A stretch of DNA of 64,000 bases from Tritrichomonas musculus (lineage: Eukaryota > Parabasalia > Tritrichomonadida > Tritrichomonadidae). Shown here piece after piece: positions 51,901 through 61,114 of the stretch (within the stretch, counting starts at the first letter, position 1; each line of letters opens with the position of its first letter). The notes under the pieces are model-generated. The model had not been told where the DNA came from, did not search any database, and saw only the letters and a list, made by a program, of their open reading frames with translations. The DNA lies in assembly GCA_039105265.1 (NCBI GenBank), contig JAPFFF010000043.1, forward strand, positions 62,001 to 126,000, written 5' to 3'. The position numbers were made by a program, and so were the translations under genes.

Positions 51901-54472
51901 TGCTTTCACTTGTGAATGTGATGCAGATAGTCACTTCGTTCAAGGAACAACACAAGGAACTTGCGTATGTGATGCAGAAAAGCATTTCGTACAAAAGAAA
52001 GATGAGAATGATCAGATCGTAGAAGGTCAATGTATGTGTGACGATGGTTATGAAGAAGATCAGAGTGGTGCTTGCGTTCTAAAGTCGAATTGTCCAGTTG
52101 GATGCATATGTCAGCCTTCAGCTCCATCAACATGCAGTGATTGTAAGCCAGGTTTCGCTAAGAAGACAGCAGAAGGTAGTGATGCTTTCACTTGTGAATG
52201 TGATGCAGATAATCACTTCGTTCAAGGAACAACACAAGGAACTTGCGTATGTGATGCAGAAAAGCATTTCGTACAAAAGAAAGATGAGAATGATCAGATC
52301 GTAGAAGGTCAATGTATGTGTGACGATGGTTATGAAGAAGATCAGAGTGGTGCTTGCGTTCTAAAGTCGAATTGTCCAGTTGGATGCATATGTCAGCCTT
52401 CAGCTCCATCAACATGCAGTGATTGTAAGCCAGGTTTCGCTAAGAAGACAACAGAAGGTAGTGATGCTTTTACTTGTGAATGTGATGCAGATAATCACTT
52501 CGTTCAAGGAACAACACAAGGAACTTGTGTATGTGATGCAGAAAAGCATTTCGTACAAAAGAAAGATGAGAATGATCAGATCGTAGAAGGTCAGTGCGTT
52601 TGTGACGATGGTTATGAAGAAGATCAGAGTGGTGCTTGTATCAAAAAAGATTTAAATCAATGTGTACCAACAATTATAAATTGTAATACGTGCATTTATG
52701 AAAATAAAACAGAAAAATGTACGAACTGCGATAATAATTATGAACCTAATCATGATGGATCTGCATGTGTTCAAAAACAGCCTTTATGTGTAGTTGGTCA
52801 AAATGGGTGTGCAAAATGCGATGAATCATTATTGCTCTGCTTAGCTTGTGAAAAAGAAGGATATATTGTATCTGGAATTTCTTGTATCTCTCCCAAATGC
52901 GAAGTTGGTAAAAATAATTGTACAACATGCAATGAAAATGGCTCTGAATGCCAAGAATGTATAGACCCCAATTATATGATAACTGGTATTGGATGCGAAT
53001 TAAACTGTTCTTTGATAAATAATTGCGACAAATGCTATATTGATTCAAATTCTGGAAATCAAATGAAATGTAATAAATGTTCTAATGGTTTTATGCCAAG
53101 TGACGATTACAAATCTTGTGTTGAACTAAACAATTGTGATATTGTGGGTTGCCTTGGTTGTCCAGCAAACAAAACTGGCTTTTGTTATACTTGCGATACA
53201 GAAAATCACTTTATTTATGATGATTCAAGTAACGAAACATATCGTAAATGCATTTGTGAATCTGGATATGAATTAATTCAAAACAAATGCATTCAAAAAA
53301 TCGAAATTCTTCCAACACCGATAGTTGAAGAAATCAAAGAAAAGCCAGATAAATTTGATACAACTGACGTAAATACTGGGCTACAAACTATTAATGCATC
53401 AGATATTAATAATAAGAACATGTCACAAAAATATGTTGCAGAATTAAGTCCTGATGCAAAATCAGTTGAAATTCAAATTCCAAATAATGTCAATATTGAA
53501 ATTGTTATTCCAAATACAAAGTCTCCTAATCAACCAGTTATAATTTCAGCAGAAAATGATCAAACTATAGTCAAAATAAATTGTAAAAATGATAACGGAG
53601 CAAATCTTCAACTAAACAATTCAGCAAGCACTGAGATTACAGGAAAAGGAACGATTACAATTAATCCTGCTAATACTGAAGAAACTAATAATAACCAAAT
53701 ATTGGAAATAAGCAAACTTATTCCATCAGGAGAAGTGAATTTAGCTTCCGACAAGAATGTCACATTTAATGAATTGCAAGTATTTGATGAGAAATATGTC
53801 ACTGGTAAAGCTGCGTCAGAAAATCAAATATTTAAATTTAATAAAGTTAAAATTGAACAAGGTGGATCTTTATATCCAGAAAATTTGGAATTACATGATA
53901 TTGAAATTGGTGTTGGTGCTGTTTTGCATTACCTTGATTCTTGTGATTTTGAAAAATCAGATTTGACAGTATATTATAATAGAACTCAATCGTCACAAAA
54001 CCCAATCATACCAATTTTAATTGAATCAAGTTCATTACCAAATTCAATCACAGCCAGAAGAAAAGAACTTGGTTCCTTCCTTGAAGAAAACGAATTTATT
54101 ATTGCCGAGGCCAATTTTGGCAAGCAAAGAAATATTAAAAAGGTTAAAGATGAAGCTAATGATGAAAATGAAAATGTGAAAAAAGCTTGTGAAGGATGGG
54201 CAAGTAAATATAAAGAAACGGATGCTCAATTCAATACAGTTTCTTGTAGATATCTGCCAAATGAAGAAAATATTGAAACAATTCAATTAGTTGCATCACA
54301 TAAAGATAAACCTAAGAAGAAGGGATTAAATGGTGGTGCAATTGCGGGTATTGTTATAGCTTGTGTTGTTGTTGTGGCAGCTATAATTGCACTTTTGGTT
54401 TATTTCTTAGTAATTAAGAAGCACCATGAATCATCCAGCACAGCTAAAGATGATTCTTCTATTGCTATTTAA
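48938..54472 (+). CDS. Cys-rich membrane-anchored surface protein with 94-aa repeats, 1844 aa
   Basis: Large adhesin-like surface protein. A signal peptide (MVFTCLFLILQKIAIS) and a divergent first unit are followed by twelve nearly identical 94-residue repeats (49,271-52,654). Each begins CPVGCICQPSAPSTC, contains CDADNHFVQGTTQGTC and CDDGYEEDQSGAC, and carries about ten cysteines in a furin-like/EGF-like arrangement as in Giardia- and trichomonad-type Cys-rich surface proteins. Further, non-identical CxxC units (about 1235-1450) lead to a beta-rich region (about 1460-1750). A final membrane anchor, GAIAGIVIACVVVVAAIIAL, is followed by a short cytoplasmic tail. The anchor is almost the same as in the M60 protein. 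The stop overlaps TAAAG, a possible poly(A) signal. Confidence 0.9.
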   Translation: MVFTCLFLILQKIAISTDCNDACICDNETPSLCTGCRAGMINLATKEGDYDCQCDADSHFVQGTTQGTCVCDAEKHFVQKKDENDQIVEGQCMCDDGYEEDQSGACVLKSNCPVGCICQPSAPSTCSDCKPGFAKKTAEGSDAFTCECDADNHFVQGTTQGTCVCDAEKHFVQKKDENDQIVEGQCMCDDGYEEDQSGACVLKSNCPVGCICQPSAPSTCSDCKPGFAKKTAEGSDAFTCECDADNHFVQGTTQGTCVCDAEKHFVQKKDENDQIVEGQCMCDDGYEEDQSGACVLKSNCPVGCICQPSAPSTCSDCKPGFAKKTAEGSDAFTCECDADNHFVQGTTQGTCVCDAEKHFVQKKDENDQIVEGQCMCDDGYEEDQSGACVLKSNCPVGCICQPSAPSTCSDCKPGFAKKTAEGSDAFTCECDADNHFVQGTTQGTCVCDAEKHFVQKKDENDQIVEGQCMCDDGYEEDQSGACVLKSNCPVGCICQPSAPSTCSDCKPGFAKKTAEGSDAFTCECDADNHFVQGTTQGTCVCDAEKHFVQKKDENDQIVEGQCMCDDGYEEDQSGACVLKSNCPVGCICQPSAPSTCSDCKPGFAKKTAEGSDAFTCECDADNHFVQGTTQGTCVCDAEKHFVQKKDENDQIVEGQCMCDDGYEEDQSGACILKSNCPVGCICQPSAPSTCSDCKPGFAKKTAEGSDAFTCECDADNHFVQGTTQGTCVCDAEKHFVQKKDENDQIVEGQCMCDDGYEEDQSGACVLKSNCPVGCICQPSAPSTCSDCKPGFAKKTAEGSDAFTCECDADNHFVQGTTQGTCVCDAEKHFVQKKDENDQIVEGQCVCDDGYEEDQSGACILKSNCPVGCICQPSAPSTCSDCKPGFTKKTAEGSDAFTCECDADNHFVQGTTQGTCVCDAEKHFVQKKDENDQIVEGQCMCDDGYEEDQSGACVLKSNCPVGCICQPSAPSTCSDCKPGFAKKTAEGSDAFTCECDADSHFVQGTTQGTCVCDAEKHFVQKKDENDQIVEGQCMCDDGYEEDQSGACVLKSNCPVGCICQPSAPSTCSDCKPGFAKKTAEGSDAFTCECDADNHFVQGTTQGTCVCDAEKHFVQKKDENDQIVEGQCMCDDGYEEDQSGACVLKSNCPVGCICQPSAPSTCSDCKPGFAKKTTEGSDAFTCECDADNHFVQGTTQGTCVCDAEKHFVQKKDENDQIVEGQCVCDDGYEEDQSGACIKKDLNQCVPTIINCNTCIYENKTEKCTNCDNNYEPNHDGSACVQKQPLCVVGQNGCAKCDESLLLCLACEKEGYIVSGISCISPKCEVGKNNCTTCNENGSECQECIDPNYMITGIGCELNCSLINNCDKCYIDSNSGNQMKCNKCSNGFMPSDDYKSCVELNNCDIVGCLGCPANKTGFCYTCDTENHFIYDDSSNETYRKCICESGYELIQNKCIQKIEILPTPIVEEIKEKPDKFDTTDVNTGLQTINASDINNKNMSQKYVAELSPDAKSVEIQIPNNVNIEIVIPNTKSPNQPVIISAENDQTIVKINCKNDNGANLQLNNSASTEITGKGTITINPANTEETNNNQILEISKLIPSGEVNLASDKNVTFNELQVFDEKYVTGKAASENQIFKFNKVKIEQGGSLYPENLELHDIEIGVGAVLHYLDSCDFEKSDLTVYYNRTQSSQNPIIPILIESSSLPNSITARRKELGSFLEENEFIIAEANFGKQRNIKKVKDEANDENENVKKACEGWASKYKETDAQFNTVSCRYLPNEENIETIQLVASHKDKPKKKGLNGGAIAGIVIACVVVVAAIIALLVYFLVIKKHHESSSTAKDDSSIAI
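49271..52654 (+). repeat. Tandem array of twelve 282-bp units
   Basis: Units start at 49,271 and every 282 bp thereafter with TGTCCAGTTGGATGCATATG. Differences between units are few single bases, mostly silent (GAAAAACAT/GAAAAGCAT, GCTTGCGTT/GCTTGTGTT, TGTATG/TGCGTT). Some variants alternate between neighbouring units around 49.7-50.7 kb, suggesting a 564-bp higher-order unit there. Confidence 0.95.
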
Positions 54473-54705
54473 AGTAATAAACTATCATTAATCAATAATA
54501 AAATATGACTTTTTTCTTTTTTTGAATAACTTTTAGATAACGATTATATTTAATTCAAATTTTTTTTCAAAAAAATAAGATTTATCTGATACTTTTTCAT
54601 TAATTGATAAGATATTATCCATTCAGAATGGACCATTCTATGAAATTCTATTTTAAATGTAAAAATAAATAATAATTATTTCTCTTTCATAATATTTTTT
54701 TTTTA

Positions 54706-54852
54706 GCAAGATGGAAATGAAAGGCCCTTGTTCGAGCATAATTAAAAGCATTGTCTATTTCTACATTATTCTTTGCTGATATTTCAAATTAAAGCAAAAC
54801 ATCGTTTTCTGCCACACTTTTTGATATTTTGTCTTCGCTGTCGCATTTGTTC
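54706..54852 (-). pseudogene. Rab-family small GTPase relic
   Basis: Reading the minus strand, one frame gives NKCDSEDKISKSVAENDVLL, a stop, then FEISAKNNVEIDNAFNYART. NKCD is the G4 nucleotide-binding motif (NKxD), EISAK the G5 motif (ETSAK), and the spacing between them and the trailing V-x-x-A-F helix are those of Rab GTPases. The upstream switch regions and the Cys tail are not seen. It is a short, decayed fragment of a host gene with at least one stop. The remaining sequence of 54,473-55,225 shows no gene. Confidence 0.75.
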
Positions 54853-55225
54853 CAAAAAGAGTTCTATAAATAACTTTATTTGTCGTATTCTAGTTTGTGG
54901 CTAACTCCATTGTTTACTTGTTTTTATTAAGAAAAAAAAAAATTGTTTTTTTGGGAAAAAGTTGTTCCAGAAAATGGAATAATCCAATTCATGGATAGTC
55001 TCATTCTTTTTTATTTAATTCAATTCGAGCAATTATTTCATTATATGTAATTATTTTTATTGATCTTTTTTATTTGTCATGAATAAACCATCATTTGATG
55101 TAATTTTCTTTTCCTCATAAAAAAATATGATTTAAGCAAGCATGTTTTAATTTGCCAATTTGTAAAAAAAAAAAAAAAAAGTTTAAATAACTACATAAAA
55201 TTATACAAGAGAAATAAAAAAACTC

Positions 55226-56095
55226 TTAATTATTAATGATAATTCCAGCCAAAAGATTATCTATTTGCTCTTCAAGAGTTTTGAATCTTTCTAGTGAAAT
55301 TTTGGCAGGAGCTGTATCGTACAAATTAGGCTTTGGGGTAGTCGATGAGCTTTGGTTACTTAGAACGCTACTTTCTCCTGATAAAGGTAAAAGTGCCAAG
55401 CGACTGTTTGAAGAATTGGTGTTTAAAGAATTAAAAGAATTGGAAACGTGAATTTGAGATTTGCGTCTAATTTGTGGAAAATTAACTTTTGGCGAAACAC
55501 TTATGGGAACGGAAATGTCTGATGATAAATCGTCGAAATATGTAGCATTGGTTGAAACTGAGCCCATACGAACATGATTTCCTTTCATCGTTGGTCTTCT
55601 ATTTTGCGTAATAGAATTTGACATAGAATTTGACATTGATGCTGACGCGGATGATAATTCAGATTCATCAATTGGAATACCTTGCTGAATAGGATGATTG
55701 AAATTTGATGGCTTCTCAATAGTGCACATAAAAACTGGTTTTTCCGTACAGTTTCCTAAGCCAGTTCTAACATTTAGTTCATTCGCAAATAAATGTTGAA
55801 CGATATTGAGCATTACAATTCCATATCGAGTGAATCCTGATCCTGAAGTATTTTCAAGCCTAAAAGATAGTCGAGCACTTTTTACTGCTTGCGCTTTTTT
55901 GGGATCGTCAGGTATAGTCATTTCTATTGTCACAGGTTCAAGAAATGTTACAAGTGATTTCTCAATTGGATATGGTTTGGTAGTATAATGAAATGAGCCA
56001 TGTTTAACTTTGAGAAATATTCGATTTTGTCGAGTTGGAACATCAATAAGCTTTAAATTTTGGAGAACAACTTTTACCTTTTGCGAAGATTTCAT
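55226..56095 (-). CDS. NT-C2-like domain protein, 289 aa
   Basis: Residues about 8-130 look like an N-terminal C2 (NT-C2/EEIG1-EHBP1 type) domain: alternating strands with PTRQNRIFLKVKHGSFHYTT, TIEMTIPDDPKKAQ and KSARLSFRLENTSGSGFTRY, then IVMLNIVQHL. Such domains bind membranes or act as adaptors. The second half is low-complexity and Ser-rich (SASASMSNSMSNS, NSFNSLNTNSSNSR), probably disordered and phosphorylated, ending in a short helix (ERFKTLEEQIDNLLAGIIIN). No signal peptide. The ATG at 56,095 is chosen because the longer frame begins with TTG. Assignment to NT-C2 rests on pattern only. Confidence 0.7.
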   Translation of the reverse strand: MKSSQKVKVVLQNLKLIDVPTRQNRIFLKVKHGSFHYTTKPYPIEKSLVTFLEPVTIEMTIPDDPKKAQAVKSARLSFRLENTSGSGFTRYGIVMLNIVQHLFANELNVRTGLGNCTEKPVFMCTIEKPSNFNHPIQQGIPIDESELSSASASMSNSMSNSITQNRRPTMKGNHVRMGSVSTNATYFDDLSSDISVPISVSPKVNFPQIRRKSQIHVSNSFNSLNTNSSNSRLALLPLSGESSVLSNQSSSTTPKPNLYDTAPAKISLERFKTLEEQIDNLLAGIIINN

Positions 56096-57185
56096 CAAGA
56101 ATTGATATATAGAGAATTTTTCTTAACTGATCGTAAAATTTGTGATTTTTCAAAAATTTTTTTGAATGTTTTTACAAAAAAATTCTTAATCTTATTAAAT
56201 TTTTCAAAAGGTTATAGTTAATAAAAACATTTAAGACTATCTTTATAAAAATTTTGCAATTTAAACATATTTCAGAATTTATATGCAAATAAATATATAT
56301 AAATTTATTTAATTAAATCAAATAAAAAAATTAACTCCAAATGATGTATTGCTTGCTTTCTAATCCTTATTTTCTCTGGTTATTGTGAGTAGAGGAAAAA
56401 AAAAAAAAAGGATGGAAATGGAGGCCTAAAATGTGCCCGGGCAATGTCAGATTGATCATATCACAGGTAAAGAATTGGTACAAAATTCTTTTTTAAATGG
56501 CCCGTTTTTGCTGGTTCTTGCTCATTTGATTGTTAAATTGATTTCCAGTATATCTTCATCATTACCTTAAATGATTTAAATATATAACATCAATATTACT
56601 CAAGTGTTTCAGAGTTTAATGTTTAATTGCTTGTATTAACTCGAAATACAAACTTCGAATTATTTATTAATATTTTTTGACTTTTTTTAAATCAATACCA
56701 AATTGAGCTTTTGATTAACTCGTATAGCAATTACTGGGAGGCATACAACAAATTTGACTTATTATATAGGAGTTATTTCCATTAAATTGTAAATCATTGT
56801 TATAATTTTGTCAAACTTTCCACTGGGGTACACACTTAAACTGCTTAAAAAATTAGTAGATTTTGAACCATTTTTTTTTTTTTTCTAAAGTTGTCAATTA
56901 TTATATTATGTTTTTCGTCCAATGGCCAACTGTGTCTATTCATTTTGCTATTTATCAAATATTTATTTGCTATAGAAATTGCACGTAGTATGTTAATATA
57001 GAAAGGCCAGATACATAATCTATTGTCGCACCTTATTGTTATTCAACTTCCCAGTTTTTTATTAGTAATCTGTTTCTCTTCATTATCTGTTAACACACTT
57101 AAAAAACTTATAAAAAGATCAGTAAAAATATTTTTTTGATTTGACATAAGAATTTCAATCTTCTCTTCATTTATTTTGAAAATTC
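56096..57185. other. Intergenic region, nothing assigned
   Basis: AT-rich sequence with a less AT-rich patch near 56,420-56,470 (GGCCTAAAATGTGCCCGGGC). No intact frame or inverted-end element recognised. Confidence 0.45.
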
Positions 57186-58010
57186 TTATGTCCCATATTC
57201 AGGTCCCTTCATATTGAGGATTAATAAATGTAAGATTGCACATTGTTTCAATGACGTGAGAACATCATTATTCGCCGTATCGATTCGTTGAGGCAGATAA
57301 GTAAGTTGAGCTTTCTCAATTGGATGAAGATTCGTTTTTTGAGACAATTTGGCAAATCCTTTCTCGAGGAGAGATAGATGCTGTTCATACTGAGATAATG
57401 TTACTTTCTCCTTTGCGAGCATTTCCTCCAATTTTCCAAGCTGCATTGGATTAACAGTGACATTGCATTATGAAAGAACATGCAACAATTGATGCAAAAA
57501 TTGCATTGTTCAGTTTGCTTTTTGATCCAATTTGGTAATCTTGGATATCGATATTTTTCTAAATCCGTTCTCTTGTCTTCAGGGATGGAATGAATTCGTA
57601 TCAACTCCTCTTTAAACATTTGAAGGTAGATTTCATGAATTTGGATTTTTTTTTTTTTCTTATCACAAACGCACTAACCTTAATGCCCCTTCATTGATTG
57701 TTAGCAATAAACAATCTTTTTTAGACTGCGACCATTGTCCTTGAATCTGTGATTGGCTACTTTTGGCTAAATATTTTGGTTTGTCATATCCAAAATTCCA
57801 TTAAGATTTTGTCTTCATCATGTGATCTTTCAAAATCAATAAAATTTCATTATCAATTATAGTTGATATAGTGAAGTATCATATTTGCTAAAAAAGTCAT
57901 TTGGATTTCCCTTTCATCTTCCATTTTACCGTCATCTGCACTTTATCATCATCATATCTTATGACAAAAGCTTCATTGTTTACTTCACAAAATACCAAAC
58001 TGCGACAAAC
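57186..58010 (-). pseudogene. Decayed host gene of unknown family
   Basis: Four coding-like blocks on the minus strand in different frames. In transcription order: VFCEVNNEAFVIRYDDDKVQ (about 57,900-58,010), GYDKPKYLAKSSQSQIQGQW and on to TINEGALR (about 57,676-57,790), MFKEELIRIHSIPEDKRTDL and on to PRLPNWIKKQTEQCNFC (to 57,619), and LGKLEEMLAKEKVTLSQYEQ and on to MKGPEYGT (57,186-57,446). Amino-acid composition is clearly coding-like compared with the surrounding DNA, but frames change and stops intervene. No trichomonad intron consensus (GTAYGT...ACTAACACACAG) explains the breaks. I do not recognise the family. A MITE starts 31 bp upstream. Confidence 0.5.
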
Positions 58011-58040
58011 AAATTATTTTTTCAATATTTTAATATACAT

Positions 58041-58814
58041 AAAGGTGTGGAAACTCTGAAGTATTGATTTTTTTTTGAGAGAAAAAATCGTCAATATTTC
58101 ATATATTCAGATAAAATTCATTCTAACATGATTAGTATATGATTAGTATATGAATTAATTATGGTAGACATGATTTGGGCCAGATTAAATTTACTGGTAA
58201 GGAGATATCAAAAATGATCAAAATTACTAATTTTCTAAATATGCACTAATTGTTACGGGACAATATAAGCTCAAAAGGTATGAAATGTATTGTCCTATAT
58301 TTTAAGTAAAAATTACAAAAAATGGACCGCTATAAAGTTAGATAATAAAAAAATATGTGCAAAATTTATCAAAATGTCAAATTTCTTTGAAATTCTCTTA
58401 CAGAATTATAAAAAATCAAAATATGTATTTCATAATGGTCTATATTTTCGATTAGCACCACTTAAAATATCAATTGCCTGGCTAGATAAAGAGATATGAA
58501 ATTCCTCTCAAAATTATTCAAAAAGTTTACCAACTAAATTAACGTATAATACTTCGGACCTTCAAAAAGTTTACCAACTAAATTAACGTATAATACTTCA
58601 GACCTTCAAAAAGCTGATTGATAAAAGCATGATATTGATATGTTATATGAAAAATATAAAAAATTAACATTTCAATTTAAATATATGATTATATCTTGAT
58701 TTTCTTTCTGTAAATATAATAATATTTTATATATTTATAATTTATACAAGAAATAATATATATTATAAAAGTTATAAATGAAAGTTTAAGAGAAAAAAAA
58801 GTTTCCACACCTTT
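58041..58814. mobile_element. MITE with 15-bp inverted ends, 774 bp
   Basis: Ends AAAGGTGTGGAAACT (58,041-58,055) and AGTTTCCACACCTTT (58,800-58,814) are perfect complements, flanked by the direct repeat TATACAT (58,034-58,040 and 58,815-58,821; 8 bp, TATACATA, if the left end is taken one base later). It is probably hAT-type. Contains the 44-bp tandem duplication at 58,517-58,613 and a 69-codon frame of no recognised family (58,290-58,499). Confidence 0.8.
58517..58613. repeat. 44-bp tandem duplication inside the MITE
   Basis: Two copies (58,517-58,560 and 58,561-58,604) beginning TTCAAAAAGTTTACCAACTA, differing at one base, followed by the first 9 bases of a third copy. Confidence 0.95.
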
Positions 58815-59080
58815 TATACATACCCCATTTTAAGGTCAAAAAATTTTTCTTGTAATTTTTTTTTCTTATAACAAAAAAAAAAAGTTGAATATTCAACATT
58901 GACCATCCCTGTGTACAAGAAGTAAAAGTTACTTATTACCAATTATTTTTATTTTTTTTTAGACATCCGGCATTCATATTTGATTTGTTTCATCACAATT
59001 TGGTTTATTAAAATTTTTTGCAAACTTTTCAATCATTTGTATGACAAAAAATTTTTTTAAATTTTAAAATTTTTTTTATT

Positions 59081-59086
59081 TCATTA
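59081..59086 (+). promoter_or_regulatory. Candidate initiator of the BTB/F5-8C gene
   Basis: TCATTA, 16 bases before the ATG at 59,103, fits the trichomonad TCA-Y-W initiator. Confidence 0.45.
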
Positions 59087-59102
59087 ATAGTTTCAAAGTA
59101 TA

Positions 59103-60449
59103 ATGGACACGCCAGCCTCGCTCAAAATCGGGCCGATCTCTTACGTTCCATTTGATAGTTATCCAAAAGATTTTACATTTATTGTGAACAAAGAAGAATT
59201 TCATACAAATAAATTAATTGCAGATTTATTATCAAAAAAGATATCAAAAATTCATTTAATAGACCCAACTGCTGATCAATATGAGATTACCACAAAAAAT
59301 CATGGTGATTTCCAAAGAGTCCTTGATCTACTTAAGGTTGATAATATCAATATCAAATCGAGTGAACTTCCATTTTTTTCAGAAATTACCAAATCTCTTG
59401 ATATAAATATCAACATAAAAATCAAACGAACCGATAAACTTACGATAGACAATGTCCTAGATCAACTTCACGAACATGAGAAATTTGAAGAATTTTATGG
59501 CAACTTTTTGAATGAAGAAATTGAATTTGTCTCAGAAAATTTCTTCAAATTGAAAGAGAACCATGAAGACTCTCTTCTTTCTCTTTCACCTGCCACGATT
59601 CAGATCATCCTTTCAAGTGAAAACTTGTGCCTCGAAAGCGAAGATCAGCTTCTCGACTTCGTCAACAAGCTCTACGTCGCCGACAGGACTCTGGCCTATT
59701 TCTATGACTTTGTTAATTTCTCGAATGTTGGATGCGATGCTATTGACCGTTTTGCGTCTGTTTTCAACATTGAGGACATCACACTCAGCACGTGGAACAG
59801 CATTGTAAACAGGCTTCAAAATCAATCGAAAACAAATCGAACGACGAATGGAAGGTACGTTAAAGACAGGAAGGACAATGACACAAAAAGTTCACGTACA
59901 TATTCACATAAAGCAGAAACAACAAGCACCACTGCTCTCTCAAGCACTGGTACTTTCAACGGAAACGTTTTCGATGGCATTTTCAATCACTTAAGACATG
60001 TCAATAAAATAAACTCATCTGTCAGGATCAAGGCTTCTTCTGATGGCTGTGGATTCGATGTGAGAAGGATCACACAGTACGACAAGCCAGATTTCAGCTT
60101 CTACACACGAGACATGCCAGACTCGTGGATCTGCTTCAACTTCATCGGATGCATGGTTTCAGTTACTCACTACACAATAAGAACTGACAAGTGGAACAAA
60201 GTCAGCGGAAATCATCCACGATCGTGGGTAATCGAAGGCTTTAATGAAGGCCAGTGGAACGTGATCGATGAGAGAATTAATGATGAATCATTGAATGGTG
60301 CAGGAGTCGTTCACACATTTGATACCAATAGAAACACAAACAGCGTCTATTATAAATCAATCAGAATGAGGCTCACCGATACAAACTGGAACGACAAAAA
60401 TTATCTGATGCTCAACGCAATCGAACTTTATGGAAACATTCAAAGCTGA
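59103..60449 (+). CDS. BTB-like plus F5/8 type C domain protein, 448 aa
   Basis: Cytoplasmic adaptor-type protein of a large trichomonad family. Residues about 18-100 form a BTB-like domain (DFTFIVNKEEFHTNKLIADL). About 115-245 is a BACK-like helical region (LSPATIQIILSSENLCLESE...LLDFVNKLYV). A Ser/Thr-rich linker (about 250-290) leads to an F5/8 type C (discoidin-like) domain (about 300-446, including DMPDSWICFNFIGCMVSVTH and the typical end SIRMRLTDTNWNDKNYLML). No signal peptide or anchor, so a cytoplasmic role. The first third is AT-rich like its neighbours, but from about 59,630 on, third positions become markedly C/G-rich. Confidence 0.9.
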   Translation: MDTPASLKIGPISYVPFDSYPKDFTFIVNKEEFHTNKLIADLLSKKISKIHLIDPTADQYEITTKNHGDFQRVLDLLKVDNINIKSSELPFFSEITKSLDININIKIKRTDKLTIDNVLDQLHEHEKFEEFYGNFLNEEIEFVSENFFKLKENHEDSLLSLSPATIQIILSSENLCLESEDQLLDFVNKLYVADRTLAYFYDFVNFSNVGCDAIDRFASVFNIEDITLSTWNSIVNRLQNQSKTNRTTNGRYVKDRKDNDTKSSRTYSHKAETTSTTALSSTGTFNGNVFDGIFNHLRHVNKINSSVRIKASSDGCGFDVRRITQYDKPDFSFYTRDMPDSWICFNFIGCMVSVTHYTIRTDKWNKVSGNHPRSWVIEGFNEGQWNVIDERINDESLNGAGVVHTFDTNRNTNSVYYKSIRMRLTDTNWNDKNYLMLNAIELYGNIQS

Positions 60450-60518
60450 TTGATGATGTACTAGCTAACAATAATCTTATTAATTTTTAATTATATGGTA
60501 CAAATATAAATATTTGCT

Positions 60519-60559
<41 letters not shown>

Positions 60560-61114
60560 AAATAGACGAAATGTTTCTTAGAAAATTCATATTTATGAAA
60601 TATCTAACCATATCTAATAAAAAAAATTCATTTATAAATAATAGTTTTTCCAAGAAAATAGCACAAAAAATTATTATCATTCAATACTATTCAAAATCAT
60701 ATCTTTCAATCAGATGAAAACAATGAAATTCAAAAATAAAATCAAAACCATAAAAAAGTAATTGAAGCATAATAAATACATTAAACAGTATCATTTTTAA
60801 ATGTACTCATTTTTAGCATTAATTGGATAATTTATTAATTAAAAGAATCCATTTGTGGAAATGAGAAAAAATCAATCGATTTAAAACTTGTTTGAACTTA
60901 AAAAACTGAAACTAAAAATATGGAAGATTTTGCATTAATTTTCTTCTATTTTTGAATACAAAGATATAAGATGTTCGTAAAAAATATTTTAAATTTGTAT
61001 TTGTAAAAGAGAAAACTATGTAAAAACATTTAAATAGTCATTATTTTATTTCTTTATTCTTAATTTTATGTTATATGAAAGATATTTTATGTAAAAACCA
61101 TTAAGCCTGATTCA
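60450..61114. other. Intergenic with 33-nt poly(A)
   Basis: A-run at 60,526-60,558 preceded by a short T-run. No gene recognised. Confidence 0.6.

Noticed and set aside
49059-52586. Many 60-84 codon frames on both strands inside the 282-bp repeats
   Set aside because: They recur every 282 bp and are shadows of the 1,844-aa gene.
49271-52654. CRISPR-like look of regularly spaced repeats
   Set aside because: The unit is 282 bp, fully coding, and without unique spacers; a eukaryotic protein repeat array.
58290-58499. 69-codon plus-strand frame as a gene
   Set aside because: Lies wholly inside a MITE, has no known motif and no initiator motif.
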